Shown here: in pieces, positions 1 to 7,295 of the stretch
How the letters are laid out: every line of letters begins with the position of its first letter
How positions within the stretch are numbered: the first letter of the stretch is position 1
Assembly: GCA_035628645.1 (NCBI GenBank)
Contig: DASPJL010000143.1
Span: 1 to 22,217, forward strand
Reading direction: 5' to 3'
From: DASPJL01 sp035628645
GTDB taxonomy: Bacteria > Bacteroidota > Bacteroidia > Cytophagales > Cyclobacteriaceae
DNA length: 22,217 bases
Program-made: the position numbers and the translations under genes
The notes under the pieces: generated by a model
Databases searched by the model: none
Seen by the model: only the letters and a program-made list of their open reading frames with translations
Told to the model about the DNA's origin: nothing

Positions 1-2
1 TA

Positions 3-68
3 TATATAAATGGTATTTCATTTTTGAAAGCATTATTCCTTCAAAACAGCCCCACTATCCATCAATAG
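3..68. repeat. 66-bp direct repeat, left copy
   Basis: This stretch recurs without gaps at 4477-4542. By eye 56 of 66 positions match, and the first 26 bases are identical. The two copies bracket the XRE regulator, gajA and gajB, and each is followed by a palindrome and then an XRE gene. It may be the scar of a duplicated regulatory leader or the boundary of an inserted defence module. The window starts at its edge, so it may extend further left. Confidence 0.8.
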
Positions 69-115
69 ACTCAACACTCCAGAGCGCGGCTTAGGCAGGC
101 AAACCTGCTTGAAGC

Positions 116-134
116 GGCAAGTTTGCCCTCCTTA
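116..134. promoter_or_regulatory. Palindromic upstream element, copy 1
   Basis: GGCAAGTTTGCC (116-127), a near-perfect palindrome, is followed by CTCCTTA. The same element occurs at 4907-4925 and 6186-6204. It lies 51 bp before the XRE start codon, exactly the spacing seen at copy 2. A hairpin-like GCAGG-CAAA-CCTGC lies just upstream (96-109). The element is probably an operator or activator site, possibly bound by one of the small XRE proteins. Confidence 0.6.
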
Positions 135-166
135 AAGAATAATTACGAGTTAATTAAACTCAAAAT

Positions 167-373
167 ATGGAAAAGCAAATAATTAAAAACAATTTACGGG
201 AATACCGGCTTAAGGCTGGATTAACCCAGGAGGTGGTTGTAAAAGCAATTGGGTTACAAAGCAATAACCGGTTATGTCGTTGGGAACAAGGAAAAGCGTA
301 TCCAAGTATTGTTAATCTCTTAAAATTATCAAAGATATACAAGGTTCCGTGTGAGGCGTTGTATCAGATTTAA
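167..373 (+). CDS. XRE-family HTH transcriptional regulator (Gabija-associated)
   Basis: This 68-aa protein is essentially one helix-turn-helix domain of the Cro/C1 type. The recognition region runs from about residue 10 to 62 and contains GLTQEVVVKAIGL, then RWEQGKAYPS, a typical XRE motif. It is a paralogue of the 86-aa protein at 4958-5218: both have the pattern GLQ-x-RWE-x-G-x-PS and end their HTH with a C-x-x-LY motif. It lies 124 bp before gajA on the same strand, so it probably controls the Gabija genes. The start at 167 follows the palindrome by the same 51 bp as in the paralogue. There is no effector domain, so it is either a repressor or a dimeric activator. Confidence 0.85.
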   Translation: MEKQIIKNNLREYRLKAGLTQEVVVKAIGLQSNNRLCRWEQGKAYPSIVNLLKLSKIYKVPCEALYQI

Positions 374-497
374 TTTATCTGTACGGGTCATACTTTAAAT
401 AAAATACTGAATTTATTAAAAATTTATCAGTGTTTGATATACTTTGTTTTACGCATTAGATTACTTAAAATTGAAAGTATGATTAATCCTCAGCAGA

Positions 498-2426
498 ATG
501 TATCTATCACAACTTGAAATTTGGAACTTTAGAAAGTATGGCGAGAGGTTAAGGCCAGGTATGACATCGCTCACAGGCCTACCTGGGCTTTCTTTAAAAT
601 TTAATCCTAGCCTAAACTTGTTAGTTGGTGAAAATGATTCAGGTAAAACAACAATAATTGATGCGATTAAACTAATTCTACAAACTCAAAGCCATGATTA
701 CTACAAAGTGACTTTTGAGGATTTTTATTTGAAAAACGGTGAAGTCGAGGATAGCAGAGTTAGCAGCTTTAAGATAGAGTGTATTTTCAAAGATTTTACC
801 GCTGAAGAAGCAAGTCACTTTGTTGAATGGTTGGGTATTGAAAATGATCAAAACGCTACAGGGGCTTTCTTCTTGAAAGTTTCCTTGATTGCAAGGCGAC
901 GAGGGAATTCAATTTTTATTGACACGAAAGCAGGCCCGGATGAAGGGACGAATCTAACCGGCGAAGCTCGTGACTATTTACGGCTTACTTATTTAAAACC
1001 GTTACGTGATGCTGAAACGGAACTTGCGCCATCTCGATATTCAAAGCTTTCACAAATACTAGATAATCATAAATCATTTAAAGAGAAGAAAACACACCCT
1101 TTAGTTGGAATAGCGGAAAAGGCGAATGCTAGTATTGCGAATTTTTTCAAAGGTAAAGAAAGCGATGGAGTAGCTGATCATCCGGATTCTTCTGGTAAAC
1201 TACTGGTCGATCAAATAAATACGTATTTAAAAGATTTTTTTGGCGAAGACAAGCAAGCTGACTTTAGTCTTGCTGACGCTCATTTGAAAGGAGTTCTAGA
1301 AAAATTGAGTTTGAAGCTATCACAAAATAAATCAGGACTTGGTTCACACAACTTACTCTTTATCGCCACTGAGTTATTGTTACTTGAAAGAGAAGAATAT
1401 ACAGGTTTAAAATTGGCATTAATAGAAGAAATCGAGGCTCACTTGCACCCTCAGGCACAATTACGGCTTATAAAGTTTCTTCAAGAGCTAGCTAACGAAG
1501 CTTCAGCGCCTTTCCAATTAATCTTATCAAGTCATAGTCCGAATCTTGCATCTGAGGTCAACCTTGAAAACCTAATTGTTTGTAGCGGAGATAAAGCCTT
1601 TTCCATGGGAGCGGAATATACCAAATTAAGAAAAGGAGATTATTTATTTTTAGAAAGGTTTTTAGACGTTACAAAAGCAAATTTATTTTTTGCTCGTGGG
1701 GTAATAATTGTCGAAGGGGACGCAGAAGCTTTATTAATTCCTACCATTGCCCAAATAATTGATTTGCCATTAGTGAAGCATGGTGTATCCGTTATCAATG
1801 TTGGAAGTAAAGCATTTACTCGGTATTGTAATATTTTCAAGCGTAAGGATACGTCAACTGGAGTATTCGACATTAATGTTGCAGTTGTGACGGATGCCGA
1901 TGTGATTCCAATCGAGGGGAAAGGCATATATAAAGATGAAAGGATAGAAGGATTAGGAAAGGTTCTAACTAACGAAATAGAGAAAATTGGAAAAAATTTT
2001 AACGGACAAAATGTTAAAACGTTTATTGCTGAAAAATGGACTTTAGAATATGAACTATCAAGGAGTACTTTAAAAAATGAGTTTTATATGGCTGTGCTGT
2101 TAGCGGATTATATAAAAAATAGCGATAAAGTTGGTCTAACTGATAAAAAAGTAAAAAAGGCGGAAATCCGAGTTGAAGCAGACTTTAAACGTTGGGAACA
2201 ATCATGGGCTGCTGATCCAAGAAAGAATGAAAAAATCGCCTTTCAGATATATAACAATATAATGCTTAAAAAGGGACAACTAAAATCTATTACTGCTCAA
2301 TGTTTTGCTAATCTTTTACTCGAAAAAGCAAGGACTGATAAAGACGCTTTGAAAGCAGCGTTTGAAAATGACTCAACTTTAAAATACTTAAGTGACGCTA
2401 TCAAGTACGCCGTTAATAAAATTTAA
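498..2426 (+). CDS. gajA: Gabija protein GajA: OLD-family ATP-dependent endonuclease
   Basis: This 642-aa protein joins an ABC-type ATPase to a TOPRIM nuclease, the layout of OLD-family nucleases and Gabija GajA. The Walker A motif GENDSGKTT is at 44-52, Walker B with EEIEAHLHP at about 310-318, and the switch motif SSHSPNL at 344-350. The TOPRIM acids appear as VEGDAE (405-410) and TDAD (465-468), and a W-T-LEY motif typical of OLD proteins follows near residue 515. All catalytic acids are present, so it is probably active. Known GajA forms a large complex with GajB and nicks or cuts DNA when nucleotide levels fall during phage infection. gajB starts two bases after its stop codon. It is somewhat longer than the first described GajA (about 580 aa). 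The family call is firm. Confidence 0.93.
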   Translation: MYLSQLEIWNFRKYGERLRPGMTSLTGLPGLSLKFNPSLNLLVGENDSGKTTIIDAIKLILQTQSHDYYKVTFEDFYLKNGEVEDSRVSSFKIECIFKDFTAEEASHFVEWLGIENDQNATGAFFLKVSLIARRRGNSIFIDTKAGPDEGTNLTGEARDYLRLTYLKPLRDAETELAPSRYSKLSQILDNHKSFKEKKTHPLVGIAEKANASIANFFKGKESDGVADHPDSSGKLLVDQINTYLKDFFGEDKQADFSLADAHLKGVLEKLSLKLSQNKSGLGSHNLLFIATELLLLEREEYTGLKLALIEEIEAHLHPQAQLRLIKFLQELANEASAPFQLILSSHSPNLASEVNLENLIVCSGDKAFSMGAEYTKLRKGDYLFLERFLDVTKANLFFARGVIIVEGDAEALLIPTIAQIIDLPLVKHGVSVINVGSKAFTRYCNIFKRKDTSTGVFDINVAVVTDADVIPIEGKGIYKDERIEGLGKVLTNEIEKIGKNFNGQNVKTFIAEKWTLEYELSRSTLKNEFYMAVLLADYIKNSDKVGLTDKKVKKAEIRVEADFKRWEQSWAADPRKNEKIAFQIYNNIMLKKGQLKSITAQCFANLLLEKARTDKDALKAAFENDSTLKYLSDAIKYAVNKI

Positions 2427-2428
2427 AC

Positions 2429-4396
2429 ATGGAACCTATTCAAGGTTGGGAAATTGAAAATGTTGAAAAGCTTCTTTTGCCGGAAGGAGAGTCATTTGAT
2501 TTACCTAGAAGGACAATAATTAAAAACCTTTCCTCGACTGATATTCAGGCATGCCCTGGCAGCGGAAAGACGACAGTTCTGTTAGCAAAACTGTTAATTT
2601 TATCTCAAAGGCAACCCTTCCAAAATGGAAAGGGAATTTGCGTGTTAACGCACACAAACGTTGCTATCGACGAAATTAAAGAAAGAATGTCGCATAAAAC
2701 GAGCGTTTTAAATCAATATCCGAATTTTTTCGGGACCTTTCAATCGTTTGTAGATACATTTTTGGCTATCCCTGCTTCAATTCATTACTATCAAATTAGA
2801 CCCAATGTTATCGACGCAGATTTTTACGACCAACACGTTAATAAACTGTACAAGAAGCTCCCATGGAGCCACCCTTTTAACACAAACCTTTATGGTAAAA
2901 ATAAAAGCAAATTAGACTCTAACCAACTCTCAAAGCCGGAATTCCAAAATATTAAAGAAGAAACTTTTAGAAGCCTTAGGCTTGATTTTGTTAATAAGAA
3001 AATTCTGTCGGATATCGCTGACAATGTTCTTTTTTGCAACTTTAACACCGATACCGGACGCGCCATACTGGACTTTAAAGAAACAGTTTTTCGGGATGGA
3101 GTATTGCATTATGATGATGCATATTCATTAGCACTAAGATATTTAGATGACTTCTCGAATATTCTGACAGAAGCCTTCTGCAATAGATTTTCGTATGTTT
3201 TTATTGATGAGATGCAAGACACTGATTCACATCAGAATTTGATTATTGAAAAATTATTCACATCTCCAGAGATTGTAATTCAAAAAATTGGAGATATGAA
3301 CCAAGCAATTTTTGGAAAGATAAAGCCAAAAGGTCTATGGTCACCTTCAGGCTCTTCAATTGATCAGAGTAAAAGATTCCATTCATCAATAAGTAACGTC
3401 ATCAAAAATGCTTGTATACAGGCAGCAAATCCACTTGTTGGCAATAGCAATACAAATTTCTGCCCACCTCCAACAATAATAGTCTTTGATGATCCCAAAA
3501 AGGTTTTGCCAAAGTTTGGCCAGTTAATCATTTCACATAATTTACATAGGGAAGAAGTTATTAAAGGCAGGAAAAATATTCATAAAGCAATTGGCTGGGT
3601 AAAGAATAACGATAAAGGACACCTCTCAATTTCATCATATTGGGATGAGTTTAGTAGCCTCACATCTGCAAAAAGAGAATATTTCAACAACCTTAACGAG
3701 TACTTAATTTTTAATTCGCAAATAAATCCAGCACAATTCAAGCAAAGAATATTGAACATAATGATTCGAGCTATCACAATCTCGGGTAATAAGACAGTAT
3801 CGGGACGTAGCTATTCAAAATCTACTTTCTTAAGCTTTTTAAGAAATAATTACTATGAAAAGTACGATGAGCTAATGATAAAAGTTAGTAAGTGGTTAAT
3901 GAGAAGTTTAAAAAAAGACGATATTATTCAGGATATTAAAGAATATATAGAGAATGATCTTTTGACAATATTTAATATAAAATTGCATCAACAGGAACTT
4001 AAAAATTTTGTTGATTCATTAAATCCAGTTTCTGTTCACACTACTGGAATGCCTGCTCAGCCTACGAATCTTTATAGGATGAAAGACGCGACTAATAATA
4101 TTGCCGAAGTACATCTCGGAACAATTCATAGTGTAAAAGGCGAAACTCATACTTCAACCTTATATTTAGAGACTTATTATAATAAACAGCATGAATCTGA
4201 GAGATTAATTGAGTTTTTAAAAGGCAACTATGACTCTACGCTCGCTCAAAAGTCAGAGCATATTAAGTCGTTAAAAATGGCTTATGTTGGTATGTCTAGA
4301 CCAACACATCTTCTGTGTTTGGCTGTTCATAAAAGCCGGATTGTCGGACATGAAAATGATCTTAATAACGCAGGTTGGCAGCTTTGTGATGCCTAA
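2429..4396 (+). CDS. gajB: Gabija protein GajB: UvrD/Rep-like superfamily 1 helicase
   Basis: This 655-aa protein has superfamily 1 helicase motifs. Walker A CPGSGKTT is at 42-49, motif Ia (LTHTNVAIDEI) at about 73-83, Walker B/DEAD-like DEMQD at 260-264, and motif III GDMNQAIFG soon after. Motif V GTIHSVKGET is at 564-573, and motif VI (AYVGMSRPTHLL) follows near 618. It starts two bases after gajA, so the two are translated as an operon. GajB senses DNA ends or nucleotide depletion and activates GajA in characterised Gabija systems. It is longer than the reference GajB (about 490 aa). The extra length lies mainly between motifs III and V, in the 2B-like region. No frame break is seen, so the system looks intact. 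Confidence 0.92.
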   Translation: MEPIQGWEIENVEKLLLPEGESFDLPRRTIIKNLSSTDIQACPGSGKTTVLLAKLLILSQRQPFQNGKGICVLTHTNVAIDEIKERMSHKTSVLNQYPNFFGTFQSFVDTFLAIPASIHYYQIRPNVIDADFYDQHVNKLYKKLPWSHPFNTNLYGKNKSKLDSNQLSKPEFQNIKEETFRSLRLDFVNKKILSDIADNVLFCNFNTDTGRAILDFKETVFRDGVLHYDDAYSLALRYLDDFSNILTEAFCNRFSYVFIDEMQDTDSHQNLIIEKLFTSPEIVIQKIGDMNQAIFGKIKPKGLWSPSGSSIDQSKRFHSSISNVIKNACIQAANPLVGNSNTNFCPPPTIIVFDDPKKVLPKFGQLIISHNLHREEVIKGRKNIHKAIGWVKNNDKGHLSISSYWDEFSSLTSAKREYFNNLNEYLIFNSQINPAQFKQRILNIMIRAITISGNKTVSGRSYSKSTFLSFLRNNYYEKYDELMIKVSKWLMRSLKKDDIIQDIKEYIENDLLTIFNIKLHQQELKNFVDSLNPVSVHTTGMPAQPTNLYRMKDATNNIAEVHLGTIHSVKGETHTSTLYLETYYNKQHESERLIEFLKGNYDSTLAQKSEHIKSLKMAYVGMSRPTHLLCLAVHKSRIVGHENDLNNAGWQLCDA

Positions 4397-4476
4397 CCTA
4401 ATGTTATTCATAAATTGCCATTTGTAGCATAAGGTGGACATAGACCGAAATACTTTAAACTCTTTCGTTGAATTCG

Positions 4477-4542
4477 TATATAAATGGTATTTCATTTTTG
4501 AAGGCATAATTCCCTCCAAACAATCTCATCAACCATCAATAG
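4477..4542. repeat. 66-bp direct repeat, right copy
   Basis: This matches 3-68 in the same orientation, 56 of 66 bases by eye and with no indels. It lies 80 bp behind the gajB stop. With the left copy it delimits a 4.4-kb XRE-gajA-gajB module. Confidence 0.8.
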
Positions 4543-4639
4543 AGCAGCCATTTCAGGATGCAACCTAAGGTACTAAACCGCACTATTAACAGATGGATAA
4601 TGGAGGAACTCATTTTAAAAACTGCGCATTAGTTATTGT

Positions 4640-4786
4640 TTAGTTTCCGGACTGAACATCAGCAATAATATTCATTACCACGGCCTCAATCGCAGCCTGG
4701 AAATCGCTGTCATCAATTTCTTCCCTGTCATTGAAAACTGCAAGGATTTCATCACTATATTTCATTACTTTTATCGGGTCTACCAT
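4640..4786 (-). CDS. Small acidic hypothetical protein (48 aa)
   Basis: An open frame on the minus strand begins MVDPIKVMKYSDEILAVF and ends IADVQSGN. It is rich in Asp and Glu, with a plausible amphipathic helix around AAIEAVVMNIIADV. The composition looks coding, and it has an ATG and a clean stop, but no strong ribosome site precedes it. It lies alone between Gabija and the second XRE gene and faces away from the latter. No family was recognised, and a chance frame cannot be excluded. Confidence 0.45.
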   Translation of the reverse strand: MVDPIKVMKYSDEILAVFNDREEIDDSDFQAAIEAVVMNIIADVQSGN

Positions 4787-4906
4787 ACCATTATTTTAGC
4801 ACTATTAAGTACAAATGTCAATATTCCAATCCTTTCAAACGGCCTGATTTTATTATTTTTTTAACCTTTCTTTATCAAAACTTTTCCCCAACATTTGTTC
4901 GTTTTT

Positions 4907-4925
4907 GGCAAATTTGCCCTCCTTA
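4907..4925. promoter_or_regulatory. Palindromic upstream element, copy 2
   Basis: A perfect 12-bp palindrome GGCAAATTTGCC (4907-4918) is followed by CTCCTTA. It lies 51 bp before the start codon of the XRE gene at 4958, matching copy 1. In all three copies a TA dinucleotide that could begin a -7 box lies 30 bp after the G of TTTG or TCTG, here TATTTTCA at 4946. This suggests a fixed promoter geometry. Confidence 0.65.
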
Positions 4926-4957
4926 TGTCCACCACTTCAACATGATATTTTCAAGAT

Positions 4958-5218
4958 ATGAAACGAGGTGGTCGAAAGTTTCCAAACCGGCTCCGTGTAC
5001 ACAGAAAACTTATGGGTTATTCCCAGAAGGAAGTTGTTACGATGCTTGGATTACAAAATGAGAGCCAGCTATCACGGTGGGAAAACGGTGAAAGGCTTCC
5101 TAGCCTTATGCAAGCACTGCACTTAAGCATTATTTACAAAACTCTTTGCAATGAGTTGTATTACGATCTTTCACGTGAGGTCAGTAAAAACTTGGAATGC
5201 CGGGAAAATTATAAATAA
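4958..5218 (+). CDS. XRE-family HTH transcriptional regulator
   Basis: This 86-aa protein has a Cro/C1-type helix-turn-helix over about residues 12-68, with GYSQKEVVTMLGL as the first helices and SRWENGERLPSL as the recognition part. It is similar along its length to the 68-aa regulator at 167-373, with a short basic N-terminus and a charged C-terminal tail added. The upstream palindrome and its distance to the start are also the same, which argues for a duplicated regulator-plus-leader unit. A 249-bp gap separates it from the next gene, so it may be transcribed alone. Confidence 0.85.
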   Translation: MKRGGRKFPNRLRVHRKLMGYSQKEVVTMLGLQNESQLSRWENGERLPSLMQALHLSIIYKTLCNELYYDLSREVSKNLECRENYK

Positions 5219-5406
5219 ACATTATTATATCTCACTCATACCAAAAGTAAACATCATTTAAAGGAACGACTAGCAACTATACACGTACTATCCTCTGCAT
5301 ACTGCTATCTTTCAGTTGCTTTTTCTTTCTGTCAGTATCAATAGCCTTCCCTGTGGATTACCTGGGGAAATTATCAAAATCAATCTGCCTTTCTTGGTTT
5401 CGAGCG

Positions 5407-5443
5407 ATAACGATTTATTTATTATTAAAATAAATAACGATTT
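5407..5443. repeat. Pair of 10-bp direct repeats in an upstream region
   Basis: ATAACGATTT occurs at 5407-5416 and again at 5434-5443, 27 bp apart, with an AT-rich dyad (TTATTTA and TAAATAA) between them. The pair lies 25 bp before the start of the gene at 5468. It could be a regulator binding site, though AT-rich repeats also arise by chance. The rest of 5219-5467 shows no convincing gene. Confidence 0.4.
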
Positions 5444-5467
5444 CGACCGAGACGGCTTCAAAACAAA

Positions 5468-5686
5468 ATGTCACATAATAATAAACTTGCTCTTGAAATT
5501 GCTAATGCGCTCAATGATATAGAAGCGCTTCCACTCTATAACGCTTTTACACAAAAATATTCAGAAGAATTTCTCCGTAAAATTCTTCTTCGTGTTCTTT
5601 CCATTCCTGATGAAAAAATAAAACGGACCCGTGGTGCTTTATTTACGTTTTTAGTCCAGCAACATGGAGGCCGTCCTCGGAATTAG
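5468..5686 (+). CDS. Hypothetical protein, partner of the RuvC-like gene
   Basis: This 72-aa, mostly helical, basic-ended protein has the closing motif KRTRGALFTFLVQQHG. No domain was recognised. Its last 23 bases overlap the start of the RuvC-like gene in another frame, which indicates translational coupling and a joint function. It follows the direct repeats at 5407-5443 closely. The steady amino-acid composition and the overlap support a real gene. Confidence 0.75.
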   Translation: MSHNNKLALEIANALNDIEALPLYNAFTQKYSEEFLRKILLRVLSIPDEKIKRTRGALFTFLVQQHGGRPRN

Positions 5687-6149
5687 TCCAGGAACACGGA
5701 CAGTTGGACTTGCGGTACTGCACGGCACACTTACCGAATATCGTATACGGCGGTTTCCCGGCAGATGGTCGGAACAGAAAGCAAGGAAGATAATCACTGC
5801 CATTGAAACACTTATAGATACCCATTCCATTACACGGGTGAGCTGTAAAGTTAACCATCCATCCCGTCGGTCTGCCAACCTAGATATGCTGACAGAAGGT
5901 ATCATCAAGCTTTGTAAACGAAAAGGAGTAAAGGTCCGGTTGTATACATTGAAGAACATCTATAACCATACGCACGGGCGTACTGTAGAAAGCAGGTACA
6001 TTAACAAAAGAATGTTGATGGAGAAACTGGTTTCCAGATATCCGATACTTGGACGTGAGCAGCTGCGGGAGCATTCAAATAAGCATCCGTACCATGTGAA
6101 GATATTTGAAGCAGTCGCATTGGCAGACATGAACAAGAACCCGCTCTAG
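5664..6149 (+). CDS. RuvC-like (RNase H fold) protein with degenerate active site
   Basis: The 161-aa protein begins EAVLGISPGTRTVGLAVL, matching the first strand of RuvC resolvases (GIDPG-x-R-x-x-G), and ends with FEAVALAD, matching the last helix (D-A-L-A-I-A). Length is close to RuvC (about 170 aa). The catalytic Asp of GIDPG is Ser8 here, the position of the second acid appears to be Cys or Lys (VSCKVNHP, about 59-66), and the final Asp is Glu149, with Lys in place of the neighbouring Asp. It is therefore probably not a working resolvase, unless other residues substitute. It overlaps the preceding gene by 23 bp and its stop codon lies in a terminator loop. A structural or DNA-junction-binding role on the mobile element is an inference. 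Confidence 0.65.
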   Translation: MEAVLGISPGTRTVGLAVLHGTLTEYRIRRFPGRWSEQKARKIITAIETLIDTHSITRVSCKVNHPSRRSANLDMLTEGIIKLCKRKGVKVRLYTLKNIYNHTHGRTVESRYINKRMLMEKLVSRYPILGREQLREHSNKHPYHVKIFEAVALADMNKNPL

Positions 6150-6158
6150 GCGGGTTTT
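6138..6158 (+). terminator. Rho-independent terminator
   Basis: AACCCGC (6138-6144) pairs with GCGGGTT (6150-6156), followed by TT and a T-rich stretch. The loop TCTAG carries the TAG stop codon of the RuvC-like gene (6147-6149), so the hairpin begins inside the coding sequence. Confidence 0.75.
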
Positions 6159-6185
6159 GTGTTTGTCGTAAAATTTGCCAATAGC

Positions 6186-6204
6186 GGCAAATCTGCCTGC
6201 CTTA
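6186..6204. promoter_or_regulatory. Palindromic upstream element, copy 3
   Basis: GGCAAATCTGCC (6186-6197), one mismatch from the perfect palindrome, is followed by TGCCTTA. It lies 75 bp before the ArdC-like start codon, 24 bp further than in copies 1 and 2. A TA (6225) again lies 30 bp after the G of TCTG. This suggests the ArdC-like gene shares control with the two XRE genes. Confidence 0.55.
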
Positions 6205-6260
6205 TCTCCCGCCAATCTTCCCGCTACACTGTGATTAAACTTCTTTAAAAATCACAGAAT

Positions 6261-7211
6261 ATGACAGCAAAACAAAAATCAAAAAATGTGTATGAAATCG
6301 TTTCAGAACACATCACAAGTATCCTCTCATCCGGCATCATTCCCTGGCGTATGCCATGGAGTGATGGACGTGTTCCCACCAACCTTATCACCCGTAACCC
6401 ATACCGTGGTATTAATGTCTTTCTATTGGCTGCGCAGTATTACCGCTGCAATTTGTTTCTCTCCGAAGCCCAACTCATAAATGTCGGAGGCGAGCCAGGA
6501 GAACTCAATGCACCAACAATAGCCGTTCATTGGGAGTGGGTAGATAAGCAAGCAAAAGAAGGCGAACCTAAGCCTGAAAGCAAGTATCCATTACTCCGGT
6601 ATCACAAGGTGTACAACGTGGAAGATTGTGATGGTATTAACCATGACATGCTTCCGGGCTATGACCGTCCTTCCAAACCGTTTGAAGCGGCCAGGGAGAT
6701 TATCAAGAACATGCCCGATGCTCCGAAGATTGAGTATTACAAAACGGCAGCCAGCTATGTGTCCAACTCCGATATTGTATTTATGCCCAACAGTGAAGAG
6801 TATGGAGCGAAAGAACTGTATTACTATGACTTGTTTAAGTTGCTTGTGCATAGCACTGCACATGAAAAACGGTTGAACCGCAAACAAGCTGAAGATACAG
6901 GAGCGCACTTTACGATTGATACGCTTATTGTGGATATGGCCGCTCACTACCTCTGTTATCATTCCGGGATGAATAAAGTGCCCTTGATGAACAACCTGCA
7001 ATACATCCACGGATGGATTGAAGCGTTTAGCAAAAATTCCCGGATGGTGGTGTCTGCTGCGGTGCATGCGCAAAAGGCAGTAGATTACATTCTTAATCTA
7101 AAAAGTAAGTCAACTGAGGGCGCTACCGATCCAAGGGAAATGAATGAGTCTGAAGAACCAGACGCGGAAGAAACTGAAGAACCAGGTGAAGATGAAGAAA
7201 CATCCCATTGA
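6261..7211 (+). CDS. ArdC-like antirestriction protein, metalloprotease motif degenerate
   Basis: This 316-aa protein has the two-domain layout of ArdC/DUF1738 proteins. The N-terminal ssDNA-binding domain (about 10-125) carries IIPWRMPW, P-x-N and YRGINVFLL. The C-terminal zincin-like domain (about 150-280) carries HSTAHEKRLNR. Relatives usually have F-HExxH-x-TGH, but here the residues are K193, L194, L195, V196 and H197, so the first His and the Glu are lost. The usual downstream Glu is Asp225. ArdC proteins protect incoming single-stranded DNA from restriction during conjugation. This one probably keeps DNA binding and lacks protease activity. A long acidic tail (about 285-316) ends the protein. 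Family call firm, inactivity inferred. Confidence 0.85.
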   Translation: MTAKQKSKNVYEIVSEHITSILSSGIIPWRMPWSDGRVPTNLITRNPYRGINVFLLAAQYYRCNLFLSEAQLINVGGEPGELNAPTIAVHWEWVDKQAKEGEPKPESKYPLLRYHKVYNVEDCDGINHDMLPGYDRPSKPFEAAREIIKNMPDAPKIEYYKTAASYVSNSDIVFMPNSEEYGAKELYYYDLFKLLVHSTAHEKRLNRKQAEDTGAHFTIDTLIVDMAAHYLCYHSGMNKVPLMNNLQYIHGWIEAFSKNSRMVVSAAVHAQKAVDYILNLKSKSTEGATDPREMNESEEPDAEETEEPGEDEETSH

Positions 7212-7268
7212 GAGTTTTGTGGTGTTGGCTAACCACGCACGGGGGGATGGGATATGTACATGTACAGG

Positions 7269-7295
7269 CCCGGTCTATGAGAGACCGGGTTTTTT
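7269..7295 (+). terminator. Rho-independent terminator behind the ArdC-like gene
   Basis: CCCGGTCT (7269-7276) and AGACCGGG (7282-7289) form a perfect 8-bp stem with loop ATGAG, followed by six T. It ends the ArdC-like transcript. Confidence 0.9.

Larger units (their letters stand above)
4397..4957. other. Intergenic region between Gabija and the second XRE gene
   Basis: This 561-bp stretch separates gajB from the next plus-strand gene. It holds the right copy of the 66-bp direct repeat (4477-4542), a possible 48-codon minus-strand gene (4640-4786) and a palindromic element (4907-4925). No clear terminator was found behind gajB. Nothing was recognised in 4543-4639. Confidence 0.7.

Noticed and set aside
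5316..5522. 68-codon open frame upstream of the 72-aa gene
   Set aside because: It runs through promoter-like AT-rich repeats and overlaps the better-supported gene at 5468, and its composition is not protein-like.
5664..6149. Active Holliday-junction resolvase RuvC
   Set aside because: The catalytic Asp of GIDPG is Ser and the other acids are not in place, so activity cannot be claimed.
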